From positions 239,011 through 303,010 of the forward strand of contig LT599018.1 of NCBI GenBank assembly GCA_900079685.1: a DNA stretch of 64,000 nucleotides, read 5' to 3'. The position numbers were made by a program, and so were the translations under genes. The notes under the pieces were generated by a model. That model saw only the letters and a list, made by a program, of their open reading frames with translations, made no database searches and was not told the DNA's origin. Position 1 is the stretch's first letter; each line of letters begins with the position of its first letter. Positions 17,491-26,339 of the stretch are shown here, one piece after another. This DNA comes from an uncultured delta proteobacterium (GTDB lineage: Bacteria > Desulfobacterota > Desulfovibrionia > Desulfovibrionales > Desulfovibrionaceae).

Positions 17491-17518
17491 TCCCCGGCGG
17501 AAATCCGCCGGGGACTTT
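17491..17518 (+). terminator. Terminator of the lipoprotein/FlgO pair
   Basis: TCCCCGGCGG / CCGCCGGGGA stem with a 4-nt loop, followed by CTTTT. Confidence 0.8.
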
Positions 17519-17547
17519 TGCATGGTCAGCCCGTTTGGCCGTCCGTG

Positions 17548-17841
17548 TTAGAAGTGCAGATAATTCAACCTGGTCATGGAAGGCGGAAAAAATCGCACCG
17601 CGGGCATGGAGGTATCCTGCATGCCGGAATAGCCCGGGGCCGAGGGTGTGGGTCCGGCGGCGCTTTCCCTGTGGTTTGGGGCGTTTTCCGGGCGGGAGTC
17701 AGCCGCGGATGTGCGGACGGGGGCCTGATCCGTCCCGGGGGCTGTCCGTTGCGCGGCGCTCCCTCCACTGGTCAGGCAAACATAGGTAACAAGCATGCCG
17801 AAAAAAAGTACGTGGGAAAACGGCGTGGTGCGGTGTGACAT
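17548..17841 (-). CDS. Small secreted protein of unknown function
   Basis: A 97-residue protein with an N-terminal hydrophobic segment (residues 9-27, SHVLFFGMLVTYVCLTSGGSA) that looks like a signal peptide or anchor. The rest is rich in Pro, Ser, Ala and Thr with no recognisable domain. Support for being real: an excellent ribosome site (AAAGGAG, 6 bases before the ATG at 17841), a TTGACA -35 and a 36-bp palindrome covering the -10 region. Function unknown; the strong operator suggests a tightly regulated gene. Confidence 0.55.
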   Translation of the reverse strand: MSHRTTPFSHVLFFGMLVTYVCLTSGGSAAQRTAPGTDQAPVRTSAADSRPENAPNHRESAAGPTPSAPGYSGMQDTSMPAVRFFPPSMTRLNYLHF

Positions 17842-17850
17842 AGCGGCTCC

Positions 17851-17886
17851 TTTAATAACTACATGACTAGTCATTTAGTTATTAAA
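17851..17886. promoter_or_regulatory. 36-bp palindromic operator
   Basis: A palindrome of 36 bases with just one mismatched pair, centred on ATGACTAGTCAT and flanked by AGTTATTAA arms. On the minus strand a TTGACA (17911-17906) and a TTTAAT (17886-17881) precede it, so the palindrome would cover the -10 and the transcription start of the small secreted gene. Size and symmetry fit a MarR- or TetR-type dimer site. The regulator is not encoded nearby. Confidence 0.65.
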
Positions 17887-17945
17887 TGCCATGCAGCCGG
17901 GTCCGTGTCAATACATTTTTAAAATGACCGCCGCCAATCCCTTGC

Positions 17946-17974
17946 TTGACGGAGCGGCCGGAAATCAGTAAAGA
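17946..17974 (+). promoter_or_regulatory. Sigma70 promoter for rpmH
   Basis: TTGACG, 17-base spacer, TAAAGA, ending 32 bases before the rpmH start. The -35 is near consensus and the -10 weak. Confidence 0.5.
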
Positions 17975-18006
17975 AACGCGTTCAGATACTTTCCAAGGAG
18001 CCCTAT

Positions 18007-18141
18007 ATGAAAAGGACATACCAGCCGAGCCGGATCAAGCGCAAAAGAACGCACGGCTTCCGTGAGCGCATGAGTACCCCGAGCGGCAGAGCCGTTCTCC
18101 GGCGCAGACGCGCCAAGGGACGGAAAAGATTAGCAGTCTAG
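18007..18141 (+). CDS. rpmH: 50S ribosomal protein L34
   Basis: A 44-residue, very basic protein, start [18 protein letters not shown], containing [22 protein letters not shown], which is the conserved L34 sequence. AAGGAG ribosome site ahead of the ATG at 18007. First gene of the conserved rpmH-rnpA-yidD-yidC-jag-mnmE cluster that in many bacteria lies near the replication origin; no dnaA or DnaA-box cluster is visible in this window. Confidence 0.97.
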   Translation: MKRTYQPSRIKRKRTHGFRERMSTPSGRAVLRRRRAKGRKRLAV

Positions 18142-18161
18142 CCTTCGAGGCCGGGCACAGG

Positions 18162-18482
18162 TTGCGCAGGCGGGCCGATTTCTTGCTATGCTATGATTCG
18201 GGCCGCCGTCATTACACGAAGCAGTTCGTGGTATTCGCGCGCAACCGGGAAGACGGCGGCGAATGGCGCCTGGGGCTTGCCGTGACGCGCAAGACCGGGG
18301 GCGCGGTTGTGCGCAACCGGGTCAAGCGCGTTGTGCGTGAGTTTTTCAGGCTGCACCAGAAGAGCTTGCCGCAAGGATACGATATCGTTGTCGTTCCCAA
18401 GCGGACACTGCATCCGTCAGATCTTTCGCTCGCCGTTGCCGGCCAGGAGTTTTCGCCGTTGCTCCCAACGCTCGGGCGTTGA
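18162..18482 (+). CDS. rnpA: Ribonuclease P protein component
   Basis: Protein subunit of RNase P, which trims the 5' leader of pre-tRNAs. The signature RNRVKR region is seen as [15 protein letters not shown], with [14 protein letters not shown] before it. The start is uncertain: TTG at 18162 gives 106 residues, slightly short, and the frame stays open upstream into rpmH (sequence [12 protein letters not shown]), where only an ATT could initiate. A GAGG lies 11 bases before the TTG. The gene follows rpmH by 20 bases. Confidence 0.92.
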   Translation: MRRRADFLLCYDSGRRHYTKQFVVFARNREDGGEWRLGLAVTRKTGGAVVRNRVKRVVREFFRLHQKSLPQGYDIVVVPKRTLHPSDLSLAVAGQEFSPLLPTLGR

Positions 18483-18543
18483 CGCGGCGGCTTGCGCGTC
18501 CGCCGTTTCGCGGCGCGCGGGGATGCTTCCCAAGGATGCGGGA

Positions 18544-18861
18544 ATGATCAAGCTGTTCCGGTTTTTCGCCATCTTGCCCATTCGCCTGTACAAGTATTGT
18601 ATTTCACCCATGTTGCCGCCGGCCTGCCGTTTTGTGCCGACCTGTTCGGAATACGCAATGGAGGCCATATCACGGCATGGGGTGCTCAAGGGCGGATGGT
18701 ACGCTTTTTTCCGTATTCTGCGGTGCCATCCTCTGGCCCGGGGCGGGTACGACCCCGTGCCGCCCCTTTCCAGGCACTCTTTGTCTTCGGATTCCGGGCC
18801 GGCCCTCACGGGAGAACCAAGCCCCGGCGCGCCTTCCGCCCTGCGGACAAAAGACGCGTGA
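18544..18861 (+). CDS. yidD: Membrane protein insertion efficiency factor YidD
   Basis: A 105-residue protein associated with YidC-dependent membrane insertion. The family core is visible: [20 protein letters not shown] (the CRFxPTCSEYA motif follows) and [15 protein letters not shown]. The ATG at 18544 has AAGGA eight bases upstream; an ATG at 18523 would add seven residues. The last 30 residues are low-complexity and not conserved. Sits between rnpA and yidC as in most bacteria. Confidence 0.93.
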   Translation: MIKLFRFFAILPIRLYKYCISPMLPPACRFVPTCSEYAMEAISRHGVLKGGWYAFFRILRCHPLARGGYDPVPPLSRHSLSSDSGPALTGEPSPGAPSALRTKDA

Positions 18862-18879
18862 TACGTGTTTGACGCGGGT

Positions 18880-18896
18880 GGGGGAATATTTCCCCC
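18880..18896 (+). terminator. Short hairpin after yidD
   Basis: GGGGGAA-TAT-TTCCCCC, a 7-bp stem just after yidD, followed by a T-poor CTCTC. It may only slow transcription. Confidence 0.3.
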
Positions 18897-18989
18897 TCTC
18901 ACTGTGCTGCGTTGTAATGAAAAAGGCACCGGCTCCGGCCCTTGAGGCACCAAACAACCTCAAGGCGACGCCCAAGGGCGCGAGAGCGC

Positions 18990-19075
18990 CCCGCGTAGTG
19001 GAGCAAGGCGGGCTTTGCCCGCCGTCGCGATTTGCGAATGTCGAGCAAGCGAGGCGCCGCCTCGCGCAGTGATTT
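18990..19075 (-). repeat. Dispersed intergenic repeat, copy A
   Basis: Read on the minus strand, 19075 downward gives AAATCACTGCGCGAGGC then GCGCCTCGCTTGCTC, followed by a CTTGCTCCACTACGCGGGGC block. A related sequence occurs on the plus strand at 59332-59390: 27 of the first 33 bases match and the GAGGC/GCCTC hairpin is kept. Both copies are intergenic. A REP-like element is likely. Confidence 0.5.
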
Positions 19076-19099
19076 GTTTGAAGGAGCTGCTGAACGTTT

Positions 19100-20740
19100 A
19101 TGGATATGCGCCGCACCATCATGGCCATTGCCGCCAGTTTTGTTATTTTGTTGTCCTGGCAACAACTTTCCGTCTATATGGGCTGGACTCCCGATCCGGC
19201 CTTGCAGCCCGCACCCCAGCAACAGGCGCAGCCGGCCCAAGATGGTCAGGCTGGCGGTCAGGCTGGCGGTCAGGTCTCCGAAGGGCAGCCCCAGACGCAG
19301 GCAAGCGCGCCCGTCGCGCCTCTGCCCGCGTTCCAGCCCGCGCCCGGCCGCGACGTGGTGGTGGAAACGCCCCTGTACAAGGCCGTGTTTTATTCCGGCG
19401 GCGGCATTTTGCGCGAATTCAGCCTGAAAACCTACCGGATGGGGCTTGAGCCCGATTCGCCCGTTCTCCAGATGATTTCCCCGGAAGCGGCGGCCAAGGC
19501 CCCCATGGGGATCATCCTTGACGGCGCCCCTTCCTGGAGCGGCACCTCCTGGAGCCTTGAGGGCGGCGACCTCAACCTGAAAGCCGGGGAAACCGGCACG
19601 TTGACCTTTGTCGGCGAAGTGAACGGCGTGCGTCTTGCCCGCGTGCTGGCCTTTGACGCTTCCAAATTTTCCATCAAGGAAACCGTGAAGTTGCAGTCCG
19701 AGCAGCCGCGCAGCCTGCGCCTCGCCTTTACCATGAGCACGGGAAAACTGTCGCAGGGCGGCGATTACGACCTTACCCGCGTGGCGTATCTTGAAGACGA
19801 TTCTTTCAAGAGCGCGGAGAGCGAGAAAGACCTGTCCGCCGGGCTGACCCCCAGCGGCAACTTCTCCTGGGCCGGGATCATGTCCAACTATTTCCTGGCC
19901 GCCGTGACCCCCACGGACACCAATACCACGCTCAAGATCAAGCTTGAAAACGGCGCGTACCGCGTGGCCGTGGAAAAGACCGGCATCACGGTCGGCCCGG
20001 CCCAGACCGCGAGCCTTGACGCGTCCTATTACATCGGGCCCAAGGAGCAGGGTATTCTTAACGCGGAACCGGGGGACCTCGGCAAAGCCATCAACTACGG
20101 CTTTTTTAGCATCGTGGCCCGTCCGCTCATCGCCATGCTCCATTTCTTCTACGGTTTTGCCGGCAACTGGGGTGTTGCCATCATTCTCCTGACCCTGGTC
20201 ATCAAAATTATACTGTGGCCGCTGTCGTATAAGAGTTACAAGTCCATGGAGCAGATGAAAAAACTGCAGCCCATGATGGCGAAGCTCAAGGAAAAGCACG
20301 GCGACGACAAAGAAACCATGAACCGGGAAATGATGCAGCTTTACAAAACATACAAGGTCAACCCGGCCAGCGGATGCCTGCCCATCCTGGTCCAGATCCC
20401 CGTGTTCATCGGGCTGTACCAGGGGCTTTTGGGGTCCATCCAGCTCCGCCACGCCTCCTTCATCCCGCATATTCCGTTCACGGATTATGTCTGGTTGGCC
20501 GACCTATCGGTTAAGGACCCTTACTACATCACCCCGATCGTCATGGGCCTCACCATGCTGCTGCAGCAGAAGCTGACCCCCGCGGCCGGCGACCCGATGC
20601 AGCAGAAAATCATGATGATTATGCCGGTGGTTTTCACGTTCTTCTTCCTGAATTTCCCGTCCGGCCTGGTTGTTTACTGGCTGGCGAACAACGTGATCTC
20701 CATCGCGCAACAGTGGTGGCAGCTGCGCCGGGTAAAATAG
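19100..20740 (+). CDS. yidC: Membrane protein insertase YidC
   Basis: Inserts and folds inner-membrane proteins, with or without SecYEG. 546 residues: an N-terminal membrane anchor, a Gln/Ala-rich linker containing a short tandem repeat (QAGGQAGGQ), a large periplasmic domain, and the C-terminal insertase core with MLHFFYGFAGNWGVAIILLT, LSYKSYKSMEQMKKLQPMM, NPASGCLPILVQIPVFIGLY and FPSGLVVYW. This is the Gram-negative long form. AAGGAG ribosome site. A second ATG two codons in is possible. Confidence 0.97.
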   Translation: MDMRRTIMAIAASFVILLSWQQLSVYMGWTPDPALQPAPQQQAQPAQDGQAGGQAGGQVSEGQPQTQASAPVAPLPAFQPAPGRDVVVETPLYKAVFYSGGGILREFSLKTYRMGLEPDSPVLQMISPEAAAKAPMGIILDGAPSWSGTSWSLEGGDLNLKAGETGTLTFVGEVNGVRLARVLAFDASKFSIKETVKLQSEQPRSLRLAFTMSTGKLSQGGDYDLTRVAYLEDDSFKSAESEKDLSAGLTPSGNFSWAGIMSNYFLAAVTPTDTNTTLKIKLENGAYRVAVEKTGITVGPAQTASLDASYYIGPKEQGILNAEPGDLGKAINYGFFSIVARPLIAMLHFFYGFAGNWGVAIILLTLVIKIILWPLSYKSYKSMEQMKKLQPMMAKLKEKHGDDKETMNREMMQLYKTYKVNPASGCLPILVQIPVFIGLYQGLLGSIQLRHASFIPHIPFTDYVWLADLSVKDPYYITPIVMGLTMLLQQKLTPAAGDPMQQKIMMIMPVVFTFFFLNFPSGLVVYWLANNVISIAQQWWQLRRVK

Positions 20741-20846
20741 CGCGAGGCCGGGAGCGTTCGCCGGGGGCGGCGCTGGCGGCGGGTACCGGAGCGGCGTGTG
20801 GTGCATGGCTCACTCTTTCATCCCGGCAAGGCCGGATCGAGACACT

Positions 20847-21959
20847 ATGAGCGGGTACAAGGAATTTGAAGGGAAAACCCTTGATGAAGCCATACGGGAC
20901 GCATGCGCCTATTACGATGCGACCCGCGACAAACTGGAGATAGATATCCTCAACGACGCCAAGGGCGGTATTTTCGGCCTTGTGGGCGCGAAAAAGGCCC
21001 GCGTAAGGGCCAAGCTCGTGGAGCTTTCCAGTGTGCTCGACGGGTTGGAATCTCTGGCGGACAAGGGCAAACAGCAAAAAAAGAAACACGACGCCCCGCA
21101 GGGCGAGCCTCGCCGTAACGGCAAGCGCGAAGCGCGGGACGAAGCTCCCCGCAAAGACCGCTCCCCCAGGCCCGCGCAGCCGGAGCCCGCGGAGGCTGCC
21201 TTTGCCGAGGCGGCGTTTGCGGAAGCGACTTCCGCTCCGGCCGTGGAGGAAGAAACCGCCCAGGAAGCGGCGCGGGCGGATGACGCCAAGCGCGCTCGAG
21301 GCCGTTCCGGCGGCAGGCTTGCCCGCGCGCCGCGCAGGGAAAGCCCCAGGAACGAAGGCCAGCGGCGGGCGAAGCAGGACCAGCCTGCCAAAGAGGCGGA
21401 AAGCGCCAGGAGCAACGGCATCCATGACAACGACATCGCGGATATTGATGTTGATGGCGAGGAATTCAGCCGCGTTCCCTTTGACCAGCTTGACGCCGCG
21501 GAACTGGAAAACGCCGCCCGTGAAATAGTTTCCCGCCTGACCGCACCGTTCCTCGGCGATGTGACGATCAACGTCGCCATCGGCAACGACCGTGTGCGCG
21601 TTTCCCTGAACGACGTCGAGGACCCGGGTCTTCTCATCGGCCGGGACGGGCAGACGCTCGCGTCCTTGCAGTACCTGGTGACGCGCATGCTGTCCAACCG
21701 CATGAAGGCGTTGCTCCGCGTCCAGATCGATGCCGGGGATTACCGCGAACGCCAGGACGAGCGGCTGCGCGAACTGGCCTTAAGCCTGGCGGAAAAAGTA
21801 AAGGCCGGCGGCCGCCCGCAGGTGACCCGCCCCTTGAGTTCCTACCATCGCCGCGTCATCCATCTTACATTGCAGGACGATCCCCAGATCCAGACCCACA
21901 GCAAGGGCGAAGGGGAGATGAAGCGGGTGATGGTCGCCCGCCGGAAAACGCCGGCGTAA
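20847..21959 (+). CDS. jag: RNA-binding protein Jag/KhpB
   Basis: A single-stranded-nucleic-acid binding protein (Jag/KhpB/EloR) usually next to yidC. 370 residues: an N-terminal Jag_N domain (FEGKTLDEAIRDACAYYDAT ... GGIFGLVGAKKARVR), a long charged Ala/Arg/Glu-rich linker (about 65-210), a KH domain (VTINVAIGNDRVRVSL, then GLLIGRDGQTL) and a C-terminal R3H domain (LSSYHRRVIHLTL). The ATG at 20847 begins the conserved Jag_N; an upstream ATG at 20796 has no support. The linker is longer than usual. Confidence 0.93.
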   Translation: MSGYKEFEGKTLDEAIRDACAYYDATRDKLEIDILNDAKGGIFGLVGAKKARVRAKLVELSSVLDGLESLADKGKQQKKKHDAPQGEPRRNGKREARDEAPRKDRSPRPAQPEPAEAAFAEAAFAEATSAPAVEEETAQEAARADDAKRARGRSGGRLARAPRRESPRNEGQRRAKQDQPAKEAESARSNGIHDNDIADIDVDGEEFSRVPFDQLDAAELENAAREIVSRLTAPFLGDVTINVAIGNDRVRVSLNDVEDPGLLIGRDGQTLASLQYLVTRMLSNRMKALLRVQIDAGDYRERQDERLRELALSLAEKVKAGGRPQVTRPLSSYHRRVIHLTLQDDPQIQTHSKGEGEMKRVMVARRKTPA

Positions 21960-21960
21960 A

Positions 21961-21977
21961 GGGGCGTCTTTCGCCCC
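21961..21977 (+). terminator. Small hairpin after jag
   Basis: GGGGCG-TCTTT-CGCCCC immediately after the jag stop; no T-run follows, so weak. Confidence 0.35.
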
Positions 21978-21989
21978 CTGGGCTGCGTT

Positions 21990-22053
21990 AAAGGCCGATT
22001 CCGGGCCAGGGCTGTACTGACGATGTACTATCCCTATCCCGGAATCGGCCTTT
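21990..22053. repeat. Long-armed inverted repeat between jag and mnmE
   Basis: Perfect 16-bp arms (AAAGGCCGATTCCGGG at 21990-22005; complement at 22038-22053) separated by 32 bases. It sits in the 213-bp gap between jag and mnmE. It could form an RNA structure in the read-through transcript or be a small mobile repeat. Confidence 0.5.
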
Positions 22054-22172
22054 GCCTTGCCAGGGAACGAAATCCACCCCTTTCCACCGGCGTTTTCATC
22101 TACCGCGCCGAGAACAAAAAAACACTAATCCACCTTTACCTTCTCCAGGAGCTTTGCGGGGAAAAAGGTACT

Positions 22173-23594
22173 ATGATGCAAACCGAAATATATCCTCTGA
22201 CAGACACCATTGTCGCCGTCGCCACGCCGCCGGGGCAGGGGGGCATCGGCATCGTGCGCCTGAGCGGGGAGGACTCCCTCGGCATCCTGCGGCGGCTTAT
22301 GGCCGCCGACCCTTCACATCTGCCGGTCTTCAAACCCCGGTACATGCGGCACGGGTGGGTGCACGCCGTTTCTCCCGGCCAATCGCCGGAGCCCCTGGAC
22401 GAGGTGCTGGCCGTGTATATGCCCGGCCCCGCGAGCTTCACCGGTGAGGACGTGGCGGAAATACACTGCCACGGGGGGCAGGCCGTCCTTCTGGCGGTGG
22501 TGTCCTCGGCCTGCGCGCTCGGTGCGCGCATGGCGGAGAAGGGCGAATTCACCTACCGGGCTTTTGTGAACGGCAAATACGACCTGACCCAGGCCGAGGC
22601 CGTGGCGGAGATCATCGCCGCGCCGTCTCGGCAGGGGATGCGCCTGACCCGCGCCAAACTTTCCGGCCTTCTGGGGCAGCGCGTCGAAGCTCTGCGGAAT
22701 ATCGTGGAAACGCTGCGCGCCCGCGTCGCCCTGGCCATTGATTTCCCCGAGGAAGAAGCGGAGTCCCTCGGCATCGAGAGTTTTTTGGCGGAACTGGGGG
22801 CGGTCCGTTCCGGCATTGCGGAGCTTCTGGCTGGCTACAAACGTGCTCGCCACTGGCGGGAAGGCGTTGCCGTGATCCTGGCGGGCAAGGTCAACATGGG
22901 CAAGTCCAGCCTGCTCAACGCGCTGCTCGGGCGCACGCGGGCCATCGTCTCCCCGATTCCCGGAACCACGCGGGATTTTATCGAGGAAACGCTCGATATT
23001 GACGGCCTCCAGGTGCGCATCACCGATACCGCCGGCCTGCGGGACAGCGCCGACCCCGTGGAGCGGGAGGGCGTGGCCCGCGCTCTGGGGCTTGCCGACG
23101 ACGCGGAACTGGTGCTGCTCGTGACAGACGCCGCGCAGCCGTTGGATGAAGACGAACGGGCTTTTGCCGCAAAGCATGCCGGGCGGATTCTGCTTGTCCG
23201 CAACAAGGTTGATCTCCTGGACGGTGCCGGTCAGGATGGCCCCGCCGCGACGGTTTGGGAGGGATTTCCCTCCGTTGCCGTTTCCGCCAGGAACGGCCAG
23301 GGGTTGGAGGTTCTTGCCGCCACGATACGGCGTATGGCCCTCAGCCTCGGCGGCGCGTCGGAATCGGAACCGGAGCAAGGCGACATCGTGCCGAACCTGC
23401 GCCAGTCACGGTTGCTGGAAGCCGCTTTAGCGGAGGCGGAGGCCCTGGCGGACGATATCGCCAATGGGATCGCCTGTGACCTGTTCAGCGTGCGGCTGGA
23501 CGCCGTTGCCGCGAACCTTGGGGAAATAACCGGGTTTGCCGCGCCGGATGCCATTCTCGGGCGTATCTTTTCCGAATTTTGCATTGGCAAGTAG
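22173..23594 (+). CDS. mnmE: tRNA modification GTPase MnmE
   Basis: GTPase that, with MnmG, makes the 5-carboxymethylaminomethyl group on U34 of certain tRNAs. 473 residues: N-terminal folate-binding domain (DTIVAVATPPGQGGIGIVRLSG), helical domain, G domain with GKVNMGKSS (G1), GTTRDF (G2), DTAG (G3) and NKVD (G4), and the C-terminal CIGK tail with the catalytic Cys. ATG at 22173 with AAGGT ribosome site; the longer upstream frame lacks conservation. Last gene of the rpmH cluster. Confidence 0.96.
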   Translation: MMQTEIYPLTDTIVAVATPPGQGGIGIVRLSGEDSLGILRRLMAADPSHLPVFKPRYMRHGWVHAVSPGQSPEPLDEVLAVYMPGPASFTGEDVAEIHCHGGQAVLLAVVSSACALGARMAEKGEFTYRAFVNGKYDLTQAEAVAEIIAAPSRQGMRLTRAKLSGLLGQRVEALRNIVETLRARVALAIDFPEEEAESLGIESFLAELGAVRSGIAELLAGYKRARHWREGVAVILAGKVNMGKSSLLNALLGRTRAIVSPIPGTTRDFIEETLDIDGLQVRITDTAGLRDSADPVEREGVARALGLADDAELVLLVTDAAQPLDEDERAFAAKHAGRILLVRNKVDLLDGAGQDGPAATVWEGFPSVAVSARNGQGLEVLAATIRRMALSLGGASESEPEQGDIVPNLRQSRLLEAALAEAEALADDIANGIACDLFSVRLDAVAANLGEITGFAAPDAILGRIFSEFCIGK

Positions 23595-23639
23595 CTGTTT
23601 CATATTGTAGAATCAGTATTCTTACATAAAAAACATTGT

Positions 23640-23668
23640 AAAGCGCTCATTGTGGGCGCTTTTTTCAT
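23640..23668 (+). terminator. mnmE terminator
   Basis: AAAGCGC / GCGCTTT stem with a 9-nt loop followed by TTTT. Confidence 0.75.
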
Positions 23669-23774
23669 TATATTGGTGGATAAAAAATATCCCTATGCTA
23701 CGGTAGTTATCTCTATCATGACAATGGTTGTCGTTGTTATGAAAAATGTAACATCACACCGTATGGGGGATGCT

Positions 23775-26159
23775 ATGACGACAAAGCGAAAAATAATTCT
23801 GGGGTTTTTTGTTACCCTCGTTCTGCTTGGCGTAACGGCCTTTTGGGGCTATACCGGCCTGCAGACGGCGTCCAACAACCTCGAGATCTACCGGGGCTAT
23901 GCCGCCATCGACGTTGACGCGAGCGATTTGCAGTCCGCCGTCTATGAAAGCGTGTACTACGCCGAACTGTACATGAAGAGTAAGGACCCCGCCAATATCA
24001 AGGAGGCGCAAGCCAGGGTCGACAAAGGTTTTACAATCATCGGCCGCGCCCTGCAGACCGCGAAACGGGAAGACACCATCAGAAATATGACCAAGGCGCG
24101 CGAATTCCTGACCGTCATGAGGAATGAGCTGGGGGATCTCCGGAAAGGCGTTGAAACGGTCAACGCGGTGTTCACCAGGGCGTGCCTCCCGTACATGGAG
24201 AAAACAGACAAAAATCTGGCTGATCTCGCCGCTTTCGCGCGGGAGATATCGCGGCCCGAGGCCTTGTATTACGTGACGCTTGTGTTGCAAAACCTTGCCT
24301 CCGTCCGTGAGAGTCTGGCCGCTTTTCTGATAACCATGAACGCGGATGAAGCGAAGGAAATCCTGGCGAAACTGGAAAGCAGCCGCAAGTCAATCGAGCG
24401 CCTGGGCGAGTCGCTGGCGACCGATGTCGGGCGGAAGCTGCACGCGGAGGCCACGGCCAATTTCAATGAAGTTGTCGCAGGCTTTGGCGTTCTTATGAAA
24501 GAAGGCGCCGCCGTGCAGGAAGATATTCAGGACCTGGCCGTGCGGGCCGGAGAGGCGCTCGAGTTTGTTGCCGCCACCAACGCGACGGCCGACAAGCTGA
24601 TGCACCAGAGCGAGGAAGCCTCGCTGCAAGGCAACGCCAGGGCGCAGCTTCAGATGCTCATCATCGGCGCGGCCGGCGTGCTGCTCGGCGTGGCGTTTGC
24701 CGTGTTCACCATCCTGTCCCTGGTACGCACGCTGAACGTGATGTCCCGCTTCGCATCCGATATAGCCGCGGGCAATTTCAACAGCACGGCCACGGTCAGC
24801 GAGAAGGGCGAAATCGGCGCCATGTTTGCCGCGCTTCGCCGCATCCCGGAAATTTTCTCCGGGGTCATCACGCGCTGCAACGATATCGCCGACGATATCG
24901 CCTCCGGTCTTTTCCGCGACCGGCTCAACCTGGAACACTTCCAGGGCGGGTTTCGGGATCTGGGACAAGGCATCAACGCCATCGCCGATGCCTACACCCA
25001 CAGCATAGACACGCTGCCCGTGGCCATTGTGACGCTGGATACCCAATTGCGCACGCGGTTTTCCAATACTCTGGGCCGCGACATGCTCGGGCCGGACGTT
25101 ATGAAGGCGTTCGGCGGCAAAATGCCGCTGGTTGAGGCAAGTCTCCGGGAAAACAATCACAAGGCCGGGGAAACCAGCATCGTCACCCCGGAAGGCAAGA
25201 CCGTGTTCGTTTCCGCAATGTCGCTGCCGCTGCGGAATATGGGCGGCGAGGTTGTGGGAGCTCTGGAAGTGCTGACGGATATTTCCGAAATCAAGGCCAA
25301 GCAGAACATCATGCTTGAGGTCGCCAATCAGGCTTCCGCCATTTCCGACCGCGTGGCCGCCGCTTCCGAACAACTGGCCGCCCAGGTGGAGCAGGTCTCC
25401 CGCGGCGCGGAAGTGCAGCGCGAGCGCGTGGAAACCACGGCCAGCGCCATGACGCAAATGAACTCCACCGTCGCGGAGGTGGCGCGCAGCGCGTCCGAGG
25501 CTTCCGCGCAGGGAACGGAAACGCGGGAACAGGCCCAGAGCGGGGCCTCGGTGGTCAACAGGGTTGTGGATTCCATCAACGAGGTCAGCACCATCGCGGT
25601 CCACCTGCAGGAAAATATGGAAACCCTGGGGCGCCAGGCGGACAGTATCGGCGGGGTCATGAACGTCATTTCGGATATCGCGGACCAGACCAATCTGCTC
25701 GCGCTCAACGCGGCCATTGAGGCCGCGCGCGCAGGCGAAGCCGGGCGCGGTTTCGCGGTCGTGGCCGACGAGGTCCGCAAACTGGCGGAAAAAACCATGA
25801 ACGCCACCAAGGAAGTGGGCGATAACATTGCGGCCATGCAGCAGTCCGCGAACAGCAATATCGCCGAGGTCGGCGTGGTGGCGAAAAACGCGGCCGCGGC
25901 CGCGGCGCTCGCGAACGAGTCCGGTGCGGCGCTGGACGGCATCCTGAATCTCGCGTCCGCCACTTCCCACGTGGTGGATTCCATCGCGACGGCGGCCGAG
26001 GAGCAGAGCGCGGCCTCCGAGGAAATCACGCAGGCGATCGCCGAGATCAACCGCCTGGTGACGGAAACCACCGACGGTATGGTGCAGTCCTCGGAAGCGG
26101 TGCAGGATCTTTCCCGCACCGCGCAGGAGCTGCGGCGGGTCATGGAGGGGTTGCAGTAG
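23775..26159 (+). CDS. Methyl-accepting chemotaxis protein
   Basis: A 794-residue chemoreceptor. Residues 8-27 form the first membrane helix, followed by a helical periplasmic sensor domain of about 265 residues, a second helix ([20 protein letters not shown]), a HAMP region, a PAS-like segment ([20 protein letters not shown] ... [15 protein letters not shown]), and the signalling domain with the hairpin tip [20 protein letters not shown] and [16 protein letters not shown]. No C-terminal CheR-binding pentapeptide. Ligand unknown. The ATG at 23775 follows GGGGGA; other in-frame starts at 23763 and 23652 would only extend a cytoplasmic tail. Confidence 0.93.
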   Translation: MTTKRKIILGFFVTLVLLGVTAFWGYTGLQTASNNLEIYRGYAAIDVDASDLQSAVYESVYYAELYMKSKDPANIKEAQARVDKGFTIIGRALQTAKREDTIRNMTKAREFLTVMRNELGDLRKGVETVNAVFTRACLPYMEKTDKNLADLAAFAREISRPEALYYVTLVLQNLASVRESLAAFLITMNADEAKEILAKLESSRKSIERLGESLATDVGRKLHAEATANFNEVVAGFGVLMKEGAAVQEDIQDLAVRAGEALEFVAATNATADKLMHQSEEASLQGNARAQLQMLIIGAAGVLLGVAFAVFTILSLVRTLNVMSRFASDIAAGNFNSTATVSEKGEIGAMFAALRRIPEIFSGVITRCNDIADDIASGLFRDRLNLEHFQGGFRDLGQGINAIADAYTHSIDTLPVAIVTLDTQLRTRFSNTLGRDMLGPDVMKAFGGKMPLVEASLRENNHKAGETSIVTPEGKTVFVSAMSLPLRNMGGEVVGALEVLTDISEIKAKQNIMLEVANQASAISDRVAAASEQLAAQVEQVSRGAEVQRERVETTASAMTQMNSTVAEVARSASEASAQGTETREQAQSGASVVNRVVDSINEVSTIAVHLQENMETLGRQADSIGGVMNVISDIADQTNLLALNAAIEAARAGEAGRGFAVVADEVRKLAEKTMNATKEVGDNIAAMQQSANSNIAEVGVVAKNAAAAAALANESGAALDGILNLASATSHVVDSIATAAEEQSAASEEITQAIAEINRLVTETTDGMVQSSEAVQDLSRTAQELRRVMEGLQ

Positions 26160-26339
26160 GGCAGGGCGGCTGCATCACTCCGCTCTGCACGGATCTTCAC
26201 GGCGGCAGTGCCCCGTGGGGCAAGAGGGGCGTGCGTGGCAGCGCATGCCGCTCGCTCCGGCCCGGAAAGGTTTGTCTCATGGAATGGCGGTTCGTTGTCC
26301 TCCGTCACTCCATGGGAAAACCGGACCGGGCCGGACTTT

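Noticed and set aside
18899..20470. Open frame of 523 codons on the minus strand
   Set aside because: Antisense to yidC; composition of a shadow frame.
18007..23594. Replication origin near rpmH
   Set aside because: The rpmH cluster often lies by oriC, but no dnaA, dnaN or cluster of DnaA boxes is present in the window.
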